Counted from the first letter of the stretch, positions 47,328 to 56,065 are shown. The stretch is 64,000 nt of DNA from CBFFRJ01 sp051486985 (GCF_051486985.1 NZ_JAHVDV010000013.1:1-64000), one strand, 5' to 3'. Translations and numbers: made by a program. Notes: a model not told the origin generated them from the sequence alone.

Positions 47328-47747
47328 GGCAAGAACCAGGATCAGGATGGTCCAGCTAAACATATAAAACGCATTACCCGTGCCCACACCTGAGCGGGCG
47401 AGGAAGGTATCGCCTATTTTGATATGTTTCGCAGACAGTGCGCGGTAGCGGCAGATATAACTCACGCAGTAAACCAGGAAAAGAGGGATCGTCCAGATAG
47501 CGACGGCCTTCGAGAAAATCAGTGCCAGCAATACGGAGGTAACCAGGAAGCCGAGAAAGACGAATGATGCTGTGGTTTCCATTTTCTTTAAGTCACCGCG
47601 AATGCGCCTGGCATGCTGTTCTTCCCAGCGACGAAGCGTGCTCATGCTAAAGCCATACTTCTCACACAGTTCATTACCCGGTGTGCCACCTTTGGCCTGC
47701 TGCAGAAATGCCGCAATCTGCTCTTCTGTAAATCGTGCATTTGCCAT
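47289..47747 (-). CDS. Membrane protein with transposase-type helix-turn-helix at its N-terminus
   Basis: 152 residues. Residues 5-45 (FTEEQIAAFLQQAKGGTPGN, then ELCEKYGFSMSTLRRWEEQHA) look like the IS3-type OrfA/HTH_Tnp_1 domain. The rest has about three membrane segments (about 60-80, 83-100, 128-150), beginning ASFVFLGFLVTSVLLALIF. A GGAGG site lies before the ATG. A DNA-binding head on a small membrane body could be a membrane-bound regulator or a domesticated transposase fragment fused to another gene. Function unknown. Converges on the two small membrane-protein genes. Confidence 0.7.
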   Translation of the reverse strand: MANARFTEEQIAAFLQQAKGGTPGNELCEKYGFSMSTLRRWEEQHARRIRGDLKKMETTASFVFLGFLVTSVLLALIFSKAVAIWTIPLFLVYCVSYICRYRALSAKHIKIGDTFLARSGVGTGNAFYMFSWTILILVLASLGYGLIRLIFE

Positions 47748-47810
47748 TGCTGAACCTCCGTGGCGCGACCTGTCTACTGGGGGAATAAAAGTGGGGGCGA
47801 TGAGGAGAAA

Positions 47811-47845
47811 AGATAATCCAGGCTTCGCTTCGACCCGGATTATCT
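47811..47845 (-). terminator. Terminator of ridA
   Basis: AGATAATCC pairs with GGATTATCT; read on the minus strand it is followed by TTTTCTCC. It begins 14 bases after the ridA stop. Confidence 0.8.
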
Positions 47846-47858
47846 TGCCTGACAGCGA

Positions 47859-48245
47859 CTAGCGGCGAACCGCGATGGCTTCAATCTCGATTTTCACATC
47901 TTTAGGCAGGCGGGCCACTTCAACGCAGGAGCGCGCCGGGAAGGTCGCATTATGCTCTGCGAAAAAGGCTTCATAGGTGGCGTTAACGGTGGCGAAATCG
48001 TTCAGATCTTTCACGAAAACCGTTGTCTTAACAATGTCACCTACTTTCAGGCCAGCGGCTTCGACGATGGCTTTAACGTTTTCCAGCGACTGGCGCGCCT
48101 GGGCTGCCACCTCTTCCGGCACGCTGCCGGTTTTCGGATCTACCGGGATCTGACCGGAAGTGATGATCATGCTGCCAAGATCAACACCCTGTACGTAAGG
48201 GCCGATTGCTGCTGGTGCATTTTCCGTCGCGATAGTTTTAGTCAT
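47859..48245 (-). CDS. ridA: RidA, reactive enamine/imine deaminase
   Basis: 128 residues, as in E. coli (YjgF). It hydrolyses 2-aminoacrylate and related enamines made by PLP enzymes. The signature ARSCVEVARLPKDVKIEIEA with the catalytic arginine (SCVEV preceded by R) is intact. Confidence 0.98.
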   Translation of the reverse strand: MTKTIATENAPAAIGPYVQGVDLGSMIITSGQIPVDPKTGSVPEEVAAQARQSLENVKAIVEAAGLKVGDIVKTTVFVKDLNDFATVNATYEAFFAEHNATFPARSCVEVARLPKDVKIEIEAIAVRR

Positions 48246-48347
48246 GTTATCTCCTGAAGAACAGCGGTAAAAAGGTCGGGGCCATTATACCCATCATGCT
48301 TTAAGTTGCATGCCTGTTGCTCTGCTTTGTTCACCCCGACCCGATGA

Positions 48348-48809
48348 TTAACCGCGCAGTACTACCGAGTGGGCAAACTCTTTTTCGCAATATTTGCACT
48401 TCAGGGCGATATCATTAGCGCGTTTTTTTACGGCAAAACTGGAGGCCACCGGCTCGGCGTGGCTGATGCAGTTGCTGTTCGGGCAGACCAGCACGCTATC
48501 AATGCGATCCGGCAGGTTCGGGTGTGACTTACTCACCACCTCGTAATTATCGATACGATTTACCGTCGCCAGCGGCGCATACAGCGCCAGCTGATCGACC
48601 TGCTCATCCGTCAGGAAGGTATTTTCAATTTTAATCAGATCCTTGCGGCCCATTTCGCCGGAGGGGAGGTTCAGGCCGATGGTGATGCGCTGGTCGGTTT
48701 CGGTCAGCTTGAACAGGGACAGTAGCTTGAAGCCGATCTGTGCCGGGATATGGTCAATTACGGTGCCACGTTTGATGGCTTCAACCTGGAGTTTGTTATC
48801 CTGTGTCAT
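48348..48809 (-). CDS. pyrI: Aspartate carbamoyltransferase regulatory chain
   Basis: 153 residues. The allosteric domain (binds ATP/CTP) is followed by a zinc domain with the four cysteines CPNSNC and CKYCEKE. It assembles with PyrB into the dodecameric ATCase. It follows pyrB by 12 bases. Confidence 0.98.
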   Translation of the reverse strand: MTQDNKLQVEAIKRGTVIDHIPAQIGFKLLSLFKLTETDQRITIGLNLPSGEMGRKDLIKIENTFLTDEQVDQLALYAPLATVNRIDNYEVVSKSHPNLPDRIDSVLVCPNSNCISHAEPVASSFAVKKRANDIALKCKYCEKEFAHSVVLRG

Positions 48810-48821
48810 TGTCGTTTCCTC

Positions 48822-49757
48822 CTACAGAGCCAAATCACTATTCAGAACCAGTGCCAGAATCGCCTGACGCGCAAAGATGCCATTGCCTGCCTGCTGAAAG
48901 TACCAGGCGTGTGGCGTCTTATCGACATCGGTCGTTATCTCATCCACGCGCGGCAGCGGGTGCAGCACTTTCATATTGCTACGTGCTCCGGTCAGGTCGC
49001 TGGCACGCAGAATGAACTGCGCCTTCACGTTGGCGTATTCAGACGGGTCGAGACGCTCTTTCTGCACACGGGTCATATAGAGAATGTCCACCTCGGCCAT
49101 CACCTCCTCGATACTGGCGTGAATGCTCCAGGCAAGCCCTTTCTCATCCAGCATGTCGAGAATGTACTGCGGCATGGCCAGCGCATCCGGGGCGATAAAG
49201 TAGAAGCGGTTGCCGTTAAATTTCGCCAGGGCCTGCGCCAGCGAGTGGACGGTGCGGCCATATTTCAGGTCACCGACCATCGCGATGTTGAGGTTTTCCA
49301 GGCGGCCCTGAGTCTCCTGGATGGTGAAGAGATCGAGCAGCGTTTGCGTCGGGTGCTGGTTCGCGCCATCACCGGCATTAAGGATAGGAATGCCGCCGGA
49401 GAATTCGGTCGCAAGGCGTGCGGCCCCTTCCTGCGGATGGCGCATCACGATGGCATCCACATAGGTGCTGATAACCGAGATAGTGTCCGCCAGGGTTTCG
49501 CCTTTTTTGCCAAGCGACGTGTTGCTGCTGTCCGAGAAGCCTACCACGCTCGCCCCGAGACGATGGATAGAGGTCTCGAAGGAGAGGCGGGTTCGGGTAG
49601 AGGCTTCAAAGAAGCAGCTGGCGATCACTTTGTGCCTGAGCAGCTCTGGCTGCGGGTTGGCTTTCAGTCGGGCAGCAGTGTTCAGCACCAGTTCAAGTTC
49701 TTCGCGGCTGAGATCGTTTATGGAAATGATATGTTTTTGATACAGCGGATTAGCCAT
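48822..49757 (-). CDS. pyrB: Aspartate carbamoyltransferase catalytic chain
   Basis: 311 residues from the ATG at 49757 (MANPLYQKHIISINDLSREE), as in E. coli. Carbamoyl-phosphate motif FFEASTRTRLSFE and aspartate-binding loop are present. It catalyses the first committed step of pyrimidine synthesis. The leader peptide stop overlaps its start codon. Confidence 0.98.
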   Translation of the reverse strand: MANPLYQKHIISINDLSREELELVLNTAARLKANPQPELLRHKVIASCFFEASTRTRLSFETSIHRLGASVVGFSDSSNTSLGKKGETLADTISVISTYVDAIVMRHPQEGAARLATEFSGGIPILNAGDGANQHPTQTLLDLFTIQETQGRLENLNIAMVGDLKYGRTVHSLAQALAKFNGNRFYFIAPDALAMPQYILDMLDEKGLAWSIHASIEEVMAEVDILYMTRVQKERLDPSEYANVKAQFILRASDLTGARSNMKVLHPLPRVDEITTDVDKTPHAWYFQQAGNGIFARQAILALVLNSDLAL

Positions 49758-49896
49758 GGTTATCTCCTGACGACTGCGCAAAAAAAAGCCCCTCAATAGA
49801 GGGGCTGTGGAATGGGGTAAGCAGCGGAAAGAAAAACGGCAGGCCAGCGTCCTTTTTCAGACGCCCAGGGACACTATGTCGAACACACTGGACCAT
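49750..49896 (-). CDS. pyrL: PyrL leader peptide (pyrBI attenuator)
   Basis: 48 residues beginning MVQCVRHSVPGRLKKDAGLP, followed by FFFPLLTPF; the U-rich stretch for UTP-dependent pausing encodes the FFF. A GGGAGGAAG site precedes the ATG. Fast translation (low UTP, paused polymerase) prevents the terminator hairpin that lies inside the ORF. The frame ends ...NHG then TAA, overlapping pyrB's ATGGCTAA, so leader and pyrB can be translationally coupled. E. coli PyrL is 44 residues. Confidence 0.93.
   Translation of the reverse strand: MVQCVRHSVPGRLKKDAGLPFFFPLLTPFHSPSIEGLFFAQSSGDNHG
49780..49806 (-). terminator. pyrBI attenuator terminator
   Basis: GCCCCTC pairs with GAGGGGC around a 4-base loop, followed by eight T on the minus strand. 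It lies within pyrL, 23 bases before pyrB. Confidence 0.95.
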
Positions 49897-49988
49897 GCTT
49901 CCTCCCGGCAAATTGTCCGCGATTATACTCAGCTGTTTTGGTCGATCAAGCGATTAATGCAACATTTACCATAAGCAATCGGTTTATT

Positions 49989-50002
49989 TGCATATAAATG
50001 CA
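49989..50002. promoter_or_regulatory. Palindrome before tabA, resembling an ARG box
   Basis: TGCAT-ATAA-ATGCA is a perfect inverted repeat and differs from the ARG core TGAAT-N4-ATTCA at one symmetric position. It lies 169 bases before tabA and about 93 bases upstream of pyrL. The regulator is uncertain. Confidence 0.35.
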
Positions 50003-50170
50003 TAATTTATGGGTAATTAACTGATGTGCCTGCATGGGCCAGGTACGGAGGGGAGATCGCTGGAATAAACATGCGTTAGCGCAAAGCTTCGGCAGAAAGG
50101 GGTGGTAGCCAACAGGGTTTTTCCGTATAAAAGAAAAAATGAAACATTGTTTTATATTAAGGAGTGAATC

Positions 50171-50623
50171 ATGATCGTTGGCAATATCCACCACCTCCAG
50201 AGCTGGCTTCCGCAGGAGCTGCGCCAGGCCATTGAACATATTAAAGCGCATGTCACCGAGGCCACCCCAACCGGTAAACATGACATCGACGGCAGCCGCC
50301 TGTTTTACCTGGTGTCAGAAGATATGACTCAGCCTTTCGCCGAGCGCCGTGCGGAGTATCATGCGCGCTATCTGGATATCCAGATTGTCCTGAAAGGTCA
50401 GGAAGGCATGACGTTCAGCACCCTGCCTGCGGGTGCGCCGGATACCGACTGGCTGGCGGATAAAGACATTGCGTTTTTGCCGAAAGGCGACGAGGAAAAA
50501 ACCTTCACCCTGAGCGAAGGGGATTTTGTGGTCTTCTATCCCGGCGAAGTGCATAAACCGCTGTGCGCCGTCGGTGCGCCTGCGCAGGTGCGCAAAGTGG
50601 TGGTGAAGGTTTTAGTAGCCTGA
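50171..50623 (+). CDS. tabA: TabA (YjgK), YhcH/YjgK/YiaL-family protein
   Basis: 150 residues, as in E. coli. Cupin-like beta-barrel with conserved HARYLDIQIVLKGQE and FYPGEVHKP metal-site residues. TabA affects biofilm formation and toxin-linked phenotypes; relatives handle sialic acid or other sugars. In E. coli yjgL and then argI follow; here a sugar catabolic cluster is inserted. Confidence 0.95.
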   Translation: MIVGNIHHLQSWLPQELRQAIEHIKAHVTEATPTGKHDIDGSRLFYLVSEDMTQPFAERRAEYHARYLDIQIVLKGQEGMTFSTLPAGAPDTDWLADKDIAFLPKGDEEKTFTLSEGDFVVFYPGEVHKPLCAVGAPAQVRKVVVKVLVA

Positions 50624-51023
50624 CTCGCGTTACCCGTTTCCCCTCATCCTACCGGGCGAGGAGAGCGATCGCCGTGCGAAGCACCGATTTCTTTGCGGGG
50701 CCGCAGAGATTGTAAAGGGGAACGCGGTGTTCCCCTTTACCCGTTCACGTGTCCGGAGATCCATTTCGCCATGAACATAAGGTGAACGGAACCCACCTCC
50801 CGAGCCGCATTTTCCCCCCTAGCCCTGGCCTCTCCCCGGGGGGAGAGGGAGAAAACCGGTCGTAGCCCGGGTAAGCGCATGCACACCCGGGAAAACATCT
50901 GGCTACCCCTCACCCCTTATCAGAGCTACACGAACAGCGCACCCAACGAATCTGGCTTTCCACTTTCCCTCCCTGCCTGGCTTCCCCTTACCACATCGCA
51001 TAACGAAAACATGATGGCGATCT
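50624..51023. repeat. REP-rich intergenic region
   Basis: No gene seen. It contains CCTCTCCCCGG.GGGGAGAGG (50829-50848) of the same type as the units between ytfQ and ytfR, and CCCGGG/CCCGGG (50866-50891). Only scattered partial copies (CCCCTCATCC, CCCCTCACCCC) occur elsewhere in it. Confidence 0.6.
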
Positions 51024-51051
51024 CATTAATACGTATTATAACGTATTAATG
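51024..51051. promoter_or_regulatory. Operator candidate of the Amadori-type cluster
   Basis: Arms CATTAATACGT and ACGTATTAATG are perfect complements with a 6-base spacer. Inside lies the 12-base perfect palindrome TAATACGTATTA and a second, similar TAACGTATTA. It is 54 bases before the deglycase start and is a likely site for the cluster's own GntR/UTRA regulator. Confidence 0.75.
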
Positions 51052-51104
51052 TTATCCCGAATTCAATATCCCTGCGTCTAACTTATGTGGAGATTTTCAA
51101 CGTT

Positions 51105-52079
51105 ATGAATATCAAAGAAATTATTGAAAAACTGGCGGCCAATGTTAAAGACAATGGCGGGATTCGCCAGGTGTTTCTGGTGGCATGTGGCGGTTCGCTG
51201 GTGGATATGTATCCGGCAAAATACTTCTTCGACAGCGAAGCCACCACGCTGCATGTGGGCATGTACACCGCGAATGAATTTGTTTATGCCACCCCGAAAA
51301 CCCTCAGTGAAAACTCACTGGTCATTGTCTGTTCGCACGGCGGCAATACGCCGGAATCGGTCGCGGCGGCAAAACTGGCGCGTGCGCATCAGGCGCAAAC
51401 CGTGACCCTGACCCACAACGAACAGGCGAAGCTTATTCAGCACGCCAGCCATAACATTCTGTATGCCTGGGGCAACGATACCAATGTCGTTGATAACCCG
51501 ATGGCGATTATCCTCAGCCTGTGCGTCGAGGTACTCAATCAGGTGGAAGGGTATGCGCCTTATGCGGATTTTCAGCAGGGCATGGAACAAATCAACGGCG
51601 TTATTGCAAAAGCGCGTCAACAGGTGGCTGACCGCTGCCAGCGCTTTGCCCGTCTTTATCAGGACGAAAAATTGTTTTATATCCTTTCCAGCGGTGCGTC
51701 CTATGGCCATGCTTACGGCTTCGCCATTTGTTCGTTAATGGAGATGCAGTGGCTGCACGCCGCGCCCATTCACTCCGGCGAATATTTCCACGGGCCGTTT
51801 GAAGTGACCGATAAAGAGACGCCGTTTATCTTACTGATGAACGAAGGTCGCACGCGCGTGATGGATGAGCGGGCTAACGCTTTCCTTTCCACCTACGCAG
51901 AAAAAGTGGAAGTGGTTGATGCAAAAGAGCTGGGTATTGGCGTACTTCCTCCCCGCGTCGTGGAGTTCTTTAACCCGGTGCTGTTCTACAGCATTATGTG
52001 TGAATATCGTTCGGCGCTGGCGGATATTCGTCAACACCCGCTGGAAACACGTCGCTATATGGGACAAGTCGCGTATTAA
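51105..52079 (+). CDS. SIS-domain deglycase, FraB/FrlB-like
   Basis: 324 residues from the ATG at 51105; a GTG 18 bases upstream is an alternative. Two sugar-isomerase (SIS) domains. VFLVACGGSLVDMYPAKYFF and the HGGNTPESV phosphate loop fit FraB of Salmonella better than FrlB. The catalytic block HSGEYFHGPFEVTD with Glu and His and the terminal RRYMGQVAY are conserved in the group. The reaction expected is cleavage of a 6-phosphofructosyl-amino acid to glucose 6-phosphate and the amino acid. First gene of the cluster, with the kinase 7 bases downstream. Confidence 0.88.
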   Translation: MNIKEIIEKLAANVKDNGGIRQVFLVACGGSLVDMYPAKYFFDSEATTLHVGMYTANEFVYATPKTLSENSLVIVCSHGGNTPESVAAAKLARAHQAQTVTLTHNEQAKLIQHASHNILYAWGNDTNVVDNPMAIILSLCVEVLNQVEGYAPYADFQQGMEQINGVIAKARQQVADRCQRFARLYQDEKLFYILSSGASYGHAYGFAICSLMEMQWLHAAPIHSGEYFHGPFEVTDKETPFILLMNEGRTRVMDERANAFLSTYAEKVEVVDAKELGIGVLPPRVVEFFNPVLFYSIMCEYRSALADIRQHPLETRRYMGQVAY

Positions 52080-52086
52080 GGAGAGC

Positions 52087-52920
52087 ATGATGAAAGTCAT
52101 AGGCGTTGGCGATAATGTCGTCGATCAGTATGCCCATATTCGTACGATGTACCCAGGCGGCAATGCGCTTAATTTTGCAGCTTATGCCTCTATGCTGGGC
52201 TATGAAGCGGCGTATCTGGGCATTTTTGGCAATGACAGCGCGGCAGAACATGTTATTTCCGTACTGGACGAACTGGGTGTCAAACATCCGCACTGTTTAT
52301 ATGTCTCCGGGGAGAATGGTTGTGCGCAGCTTAAAATAGAGAATGGCGAGCGAATATTTCTCGGATCAAATGCCGGAGGTATTCGTAAAACAACTTCAAT
52401 GGATTTTATTTTCCATCATACGGACTATCTGCGGGAATATTCTCTCATTCACAGCGGTTGTTATAGCTATATGGAAGAACAGCTTCCGGCATTACAGCAA
52501 CTGGGTGTGCCCGTCTCGTATGACTTCTCGGATGATTTTGTGCTCGAAGAGGCGTTGCCGCTTTGTCAGTATGTCGACTTTGCCTTTTTCTCCTGCGCTG
52601 ATTACAGCCTTGAGCAGACGCGAGGCATTATTCAGCAGGCGCATAATAGCGGCAGTCGGATTGTCTGTGCCACGCGTGGCAGCGAAGGGGCAATTCTGTT
52701 TGATGGCAAGCAGTGGTATCAACAGGCCCCGGAATATGTCACGCCTGTGGATACGATGGGGGCAGGCGACGCGTTTATTACCGCCTTCCTGTGCCATTAT
52801 CTTGCACAGACAAATACCCCGGATGAAGAAGCGATTCCTGCAAGCCTTAAGCAAGCCGCATTATTTTCGGCGAAAATCTGCCTCAAAGAGGGGGCTTTCG
52901 GCTACGGTGTTCGCTATTAA
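52087..52920 (+). CDS. PfkB-family kinase, FrlD-like
   Basis: 277 residues from the first of two adjacent ATG codons (MMKVIGVGDNVVDQY), with GGAGAG upstream. Ribokinase fold: N-terminal GDN.VD and GGNALNFA substrate motif, C-terminal signature DTMGAGDAFITAFL with the catalytic Asp. The DFSDDF, DFAFFS and QAPEYVTPVDT blocks follow fructoselysine 6-kinase FrlD closely. It should phosphorylate the C6 of a fructosyl-amine, giving the substrate of the neighbouring deglycase. Confidence 0.88.
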   Translation: MMKVIGVGDNVVDQYAHIRTMYPGGNALNFAAYASMLGYEAAYLGIFGNDSAAEHVISVLDELGVKHPHCLYVSGENGCAQLKIENGERIFLGSNAGGIRKTTSMDFIFHHTDYLREYSLIHSGCYSYMEEQLPALQQLGVPVSYDFSDDFVLEEALPLCQYVDFAFFSCADYSLEQTRGIIQQAHNSGSRIVCATRGSEGAILFDGKQWYQQAPEYVTPVDTMGAGDAFITAFLCHYLAQTNTPDEEAIPASLKQAALFSAKICLKEGAFGYGVRY

Positions 52921-53009
52921 ATAACGCTATCTAAATAGGTTTTTATTTCGCTCATTTTATGAGGGGAAGGGGCGCGGTTTTGCGCTTTTTCCCCAATAAG
53001 GAAAGAGTT

Positions 53010-54578
53010 ATGCCTGAATATCATACTGCCGATCTTATTCTGCGGTCGGATAATATATTTACTGCCGACAGCGATGAATTATTTTCTGGATATATTGTTA
53101 TAAGCCACGGCGTTATTTCAGCGATACTTGCAAACGATGAAGATATTCGCCCGTGGCGCGGCCCCACTACCCATTTTCGCGATCTTGGCGAGCGGCTAAT
53201 TTGTCCTGGTTTTTGTGATAATCACACCTTTTTCACGGGGTATATGAGCATGCATCGCGGCGTAGATCTTAGCGCCACGAACACTAGCGCGGCGGCACTA
53301 TCGCTGCTCAAAAAAGCGGAGCAGGGTCTGCCTGCCGGAAAAAGCCTTTACGCGTGGGGCTGGTCTGCGGCGCAGTGGGGAGCGTTGCCTGACAGTGCAG
53401 AACTTGACGACGCTTTTCCCCATCGCCCGGTGGTCGCGATTAATAGTGACAAGAGCTACTGCTGGATGAATCAGGCAGCGATCGCTCGCTACGGGTTCAC
53501 GCCTGACGACTGTAGCGCGGAGGCACGTGTGCACCTGCTTACAGAAATGCTTAACGACGTGGGGCAGGTAAAAGAAGAGTTGCGCGCCTTTATGGCGATG
53601 CTGGCGACGCGCGGTATAACGGCAATTAAAGATGTCTGTTTTGATGATGCCCCCGCGCTGCTGGACGCCTGGGCCGGGCTTGAGGCGAATGATGAACTGT
53701 CACTGCGCGTCAGCCTGGTCAGTGAGCCAGTGGCCAGCGCCGCTAATTTTACTTTTGCCCGCCAGGCGCGTGACCGTTTTCACTCTTACCGGCTGCGTTT
53801 TCATGGCTTTAAATTTATGGTAGATGGCGTGATTGCCGATTACACCGGCGATATGTTGCAGCCTTATACTGACCGGCCGCACACGCATAACGAAAAACCG
53901 GTGGATTACGCGGTATTGCGCCAACAGGTGCTGGAAGCCGACCGGCTTGGGCTTAATTGCTGCCTGAACGCCGAAGGGGATGCCGCCATACGTCATTGCA
54001 TCGATATTTTCGCTGAATGTCACCGCGTCAATCCTCCTCGAGTGCGCCATCACGCCTTAAGCGATCTCGAGTGCCCGCATCCGGACGATATCCCACGTCT
54101 TGCCGCACTGGACCTTTCTGCTGAGGTCTACGCGCAGATACTGCTGCTTAATCAGAGCGCGTCTGACGCCTATATGCGTGAGCGCGGAGGCGAAGCCAGG
54201 GAGAGGCAGTTCTTTAACTATGCCGCGCTGTTCAATGCCGGGGTTCTGGTGACCATCGGCACCGATTTGCCGCTGTTTATCCCCAGTATTCCCGATGCGA
54301 TCTATGCGGCCTGCTGTCGCCATTTTGCCGATGGTTCGCCACCAGAAGGGTGGTATCGCGAACACGGAATGACGCGAACACAGCTTCTGAAAGCCTGGAC
54401 CATCAACGCCGCCGTTCAGCATGGCATGGGGGCACAGACCGGAAGTCTGACCGTGGGCAAGCGCGCGGATATTGCCGTGTTCGACCGCAACCTGCTCACC
54501 TGTGCCGATGATGAAGTGCGTAACGCGCGAGTGGTGCTGACCCTGATGGATGGCCGTACAACACACGATGTTTTATAG
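53010..54578 (+). CDS. YtcJ/COG1574-type amidohydrolase with altered metal site
   Basis: 522 residues from the ATG at 53010 (AAGGAAAG site). The overall pattern is that of the amidohydrolase-3 family: CPGFCDNHTFF, then FKFMVDGVIADYTGDMLQPY, RVRHHALSDL, TIGTDLPLF and the terminal SLTVGKRADIAVFDRN. But the first His-x-His reads NHTF (second His lost), and the usual HAIGD reads NAEGD (His lost). The family normally needs these for metal binding, so it either uses another metal geometry or acts differently. Its likely role is to free the sugar conjugate or trim its amino-acid part. Confidence 0.85.
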   Translation: MPEYHTADLILRSDNIFTADSDELFSGYIVISHGVISAILANDEDIRPWRGPTTHFRDLGERLICPGFCDNHTFFTGYMSMHRGVDLSATNTSAAALSLLKKAEQGLPAGKSLYAWGWSAAQWGALPDSAELDDAFPHRPVVAINSDKSYCWMNQAAIARYGFTPDDCSAEARVHLLTEMLNDVGQVKEELRAFMAMLATRGITAIKDVCFDDAPALLDAWAGLEANDELSLRVSLVSEPVASAANFTFARQARDRFHSYRLRFHGFKFMVDGVIADYTGDMLQPYTDRPHTHNEKPVDYAVLRQQVLEADRLGLNCCLNAEGDAAIRHCIDIFAECHRVNPPRVRHHALSDLECPHPDDIPRLAALDLSAEVYAQILLLNQSASDAYMRERGGEARERQFFNYAALFNAGVLVTIGTDLPLFIPSIPDAIYAACCRHFADGSPPEGWYREHGMTRTQLLKAWTINAAVQHGMGAQTGSLTVGKRADIAVFDRNLLTCADDEVRNARVVLTLMDGRTTHDVL

Positions 54579-54646
54579 ACGCCCGCCTTCACGCGCACAG
54601 ACGACGTGATGACAGGCGATAAAGCGAATTCTTACCGAGGCAGATT

Positions 54647-56065
54647 ATGCGTATTCCAACAATAAAATGGGCCGTACCCCACTGCTACGCTCTGATCTTT
54701 TTTATCATTGTTGTGGTTGCCGTTTTAACGTGGTGCATCCCCAGCGGCAGCTTTGACTATCACGCGGTCACTTTACCGGGTGGCGAGACCAAAAGCCTGG
54801 TGGTGCCCGGCTCTTATCATGTACTTGAAAAAGTCACCACTGATGGTGACTTACGACAGGGACTTTCGGCAATTCTTGCCGCTCCCTTAGAAGGCATCAT
54901 TAAAGCAGCCGATGTGATCGCCTTTGTGCTGATAGTCGGTGGCGCGTTTGGCATCATTATGCGGACCGGCGCCATTGAGCGCGGCCTGCTTGCGCTGGCG
55001 CAGCGGCTGGCAGGCAAAGGGATTCTGGTGATTCCGCTGTCTATGACGCTGTTCAGCTTGGGCGGTGCGACTTTCGGCATGAGCGAAGAGGTCATTCCGC
55101 TCTATGCCATCTTCATTTCACTGATGTTCGCACTGGGCTATGACTCCCTCACCGCCATTTTGATCTTGTTTCTGGGGACGCAGATTGGCTACGTCGGCGC
55201 GATGACCAACCCCTTTTCCGTGCTTATCGCCCAGGGCGTTGCCGGTATTCAGGGCAACCCACAGCTCTGGCTGCGCGCCATTGCCTGGGTGGTTTTTACC
55301 GCGATGTCGATTATCTTCACCATGTGGTACGCCCATCGCGTGAAGCGTGATCCGAGCAAATCACCGTCGTATGAAAGCGACTCCCAGAACCGCACGCTGT
55401 TTATGGGAGAGCAGACAGGAACGGTATACTTCTCGCTGAGTGACCGGTTGATCATCATCGCCTTTGTACTCGCGCTGGCGGTTATCTCCTGGGGGCTCAT
55501 CACCCGTGGCTGGTATATGGTGGAGATTGGTACCGTCTTTTTAGCGCTGGGGCTGTTTGCCGGTATCGTCAGCAGAATGTCTGTGAGCGATGTGGCGGAA
55601 AGCTTTGTCGATGGCTGCAAAGAGTTTGTCTATGCCGCGGTCGTTATCGGCCTGGCGCGCGGCATTCTGGTGGTGGCGGAAAACGGCAAAATCATCGACA
55701 CCCTGCTCTATGGCCTGTCGGAAATGCTGGATGGTTTGCCGCAGTATGCTTTTACGACGCTGATGCTGCTGAGCCATAACATCATCACCTTCTTCGTGCC
55801 GTCCTCTTCGGGGGAAGCGGCGTTAACCATGCCGGTGCTCGCACCGCTGGGCGATCTGGTTAATATCAATAAAGAGGCGATGGTGATGGCCTATCAATTT
55901 GGTAACGGGCTGACCAATCTTATTTCGCCCACCGGCGGTGTGCTGCTGGCCGGGTTGTCGATTGCGCGCGTAGGGTTTGGTCAGTGGCTGCGGGTGATTA
56001 TGCGCCTATTTCCGCTGCTGTGGATCACCAGCGCCATTTTTGCGGCCATCTCCGCCTGGGTTTAA
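54647..56065 (+). CDS. YfcC/DcuC-family carrier
   Basis: 472 residues with about 11-12 membrane segments. The YfcC-family pattern is clear: WCIPSGSFDY, VLIVGGAFGIIMRTGAIERG, FGMSEEVIPLYAIF, FFVPSSSGEAALTMPVLAP and GLTNLISPTGGVLL. Members carry C4-dicarboxylates, basic amino acids or peptides. It is probably the uptake system for the compound degraded by the upstream enzymes. GAGG before the ATG. Confidence 0.88.
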   Translation: MRIPTIKWAVPHCYALIFFIIVVVAVLTWCIPSGSFDYHAVTLPGGETKSLVVPGSYHVLEKVTTDGDLRQGLSAILAAPLEGIIKAADVIAFVLIVGGAFGIIMRTGAIERGLLALAQRLAGKGILVIPLSMTLFSLGGATFGMSEEVIPLYAIFISLMFALGYDSLTAILILFLGTQIGYVGAMTNPFSVLIAQGVAGIQGNPQLWLRAIAWVVFTAMSIIFTMWYAHRVKRDPSKSPSYESDSQNRTLFMGEQTGTVYFSLSDRLIIIAFVLALAVISWGLITRGWYMVEIGTVFLALGLFAGIVSRMSVSDVAESFVDGCKEFVYAAVVIGLARGILVVAENGKIIDTLLYGLSEMLDGLPQYAFTTLMLLSHNIITFFVPSSSGEAALTMPVLAPLGDLVNINKEAMVMAYQFGNGLTNLISPTGGVLLAGLSIARVGFGQWLRVIMRLFPLLWITSAIFAAISAWV

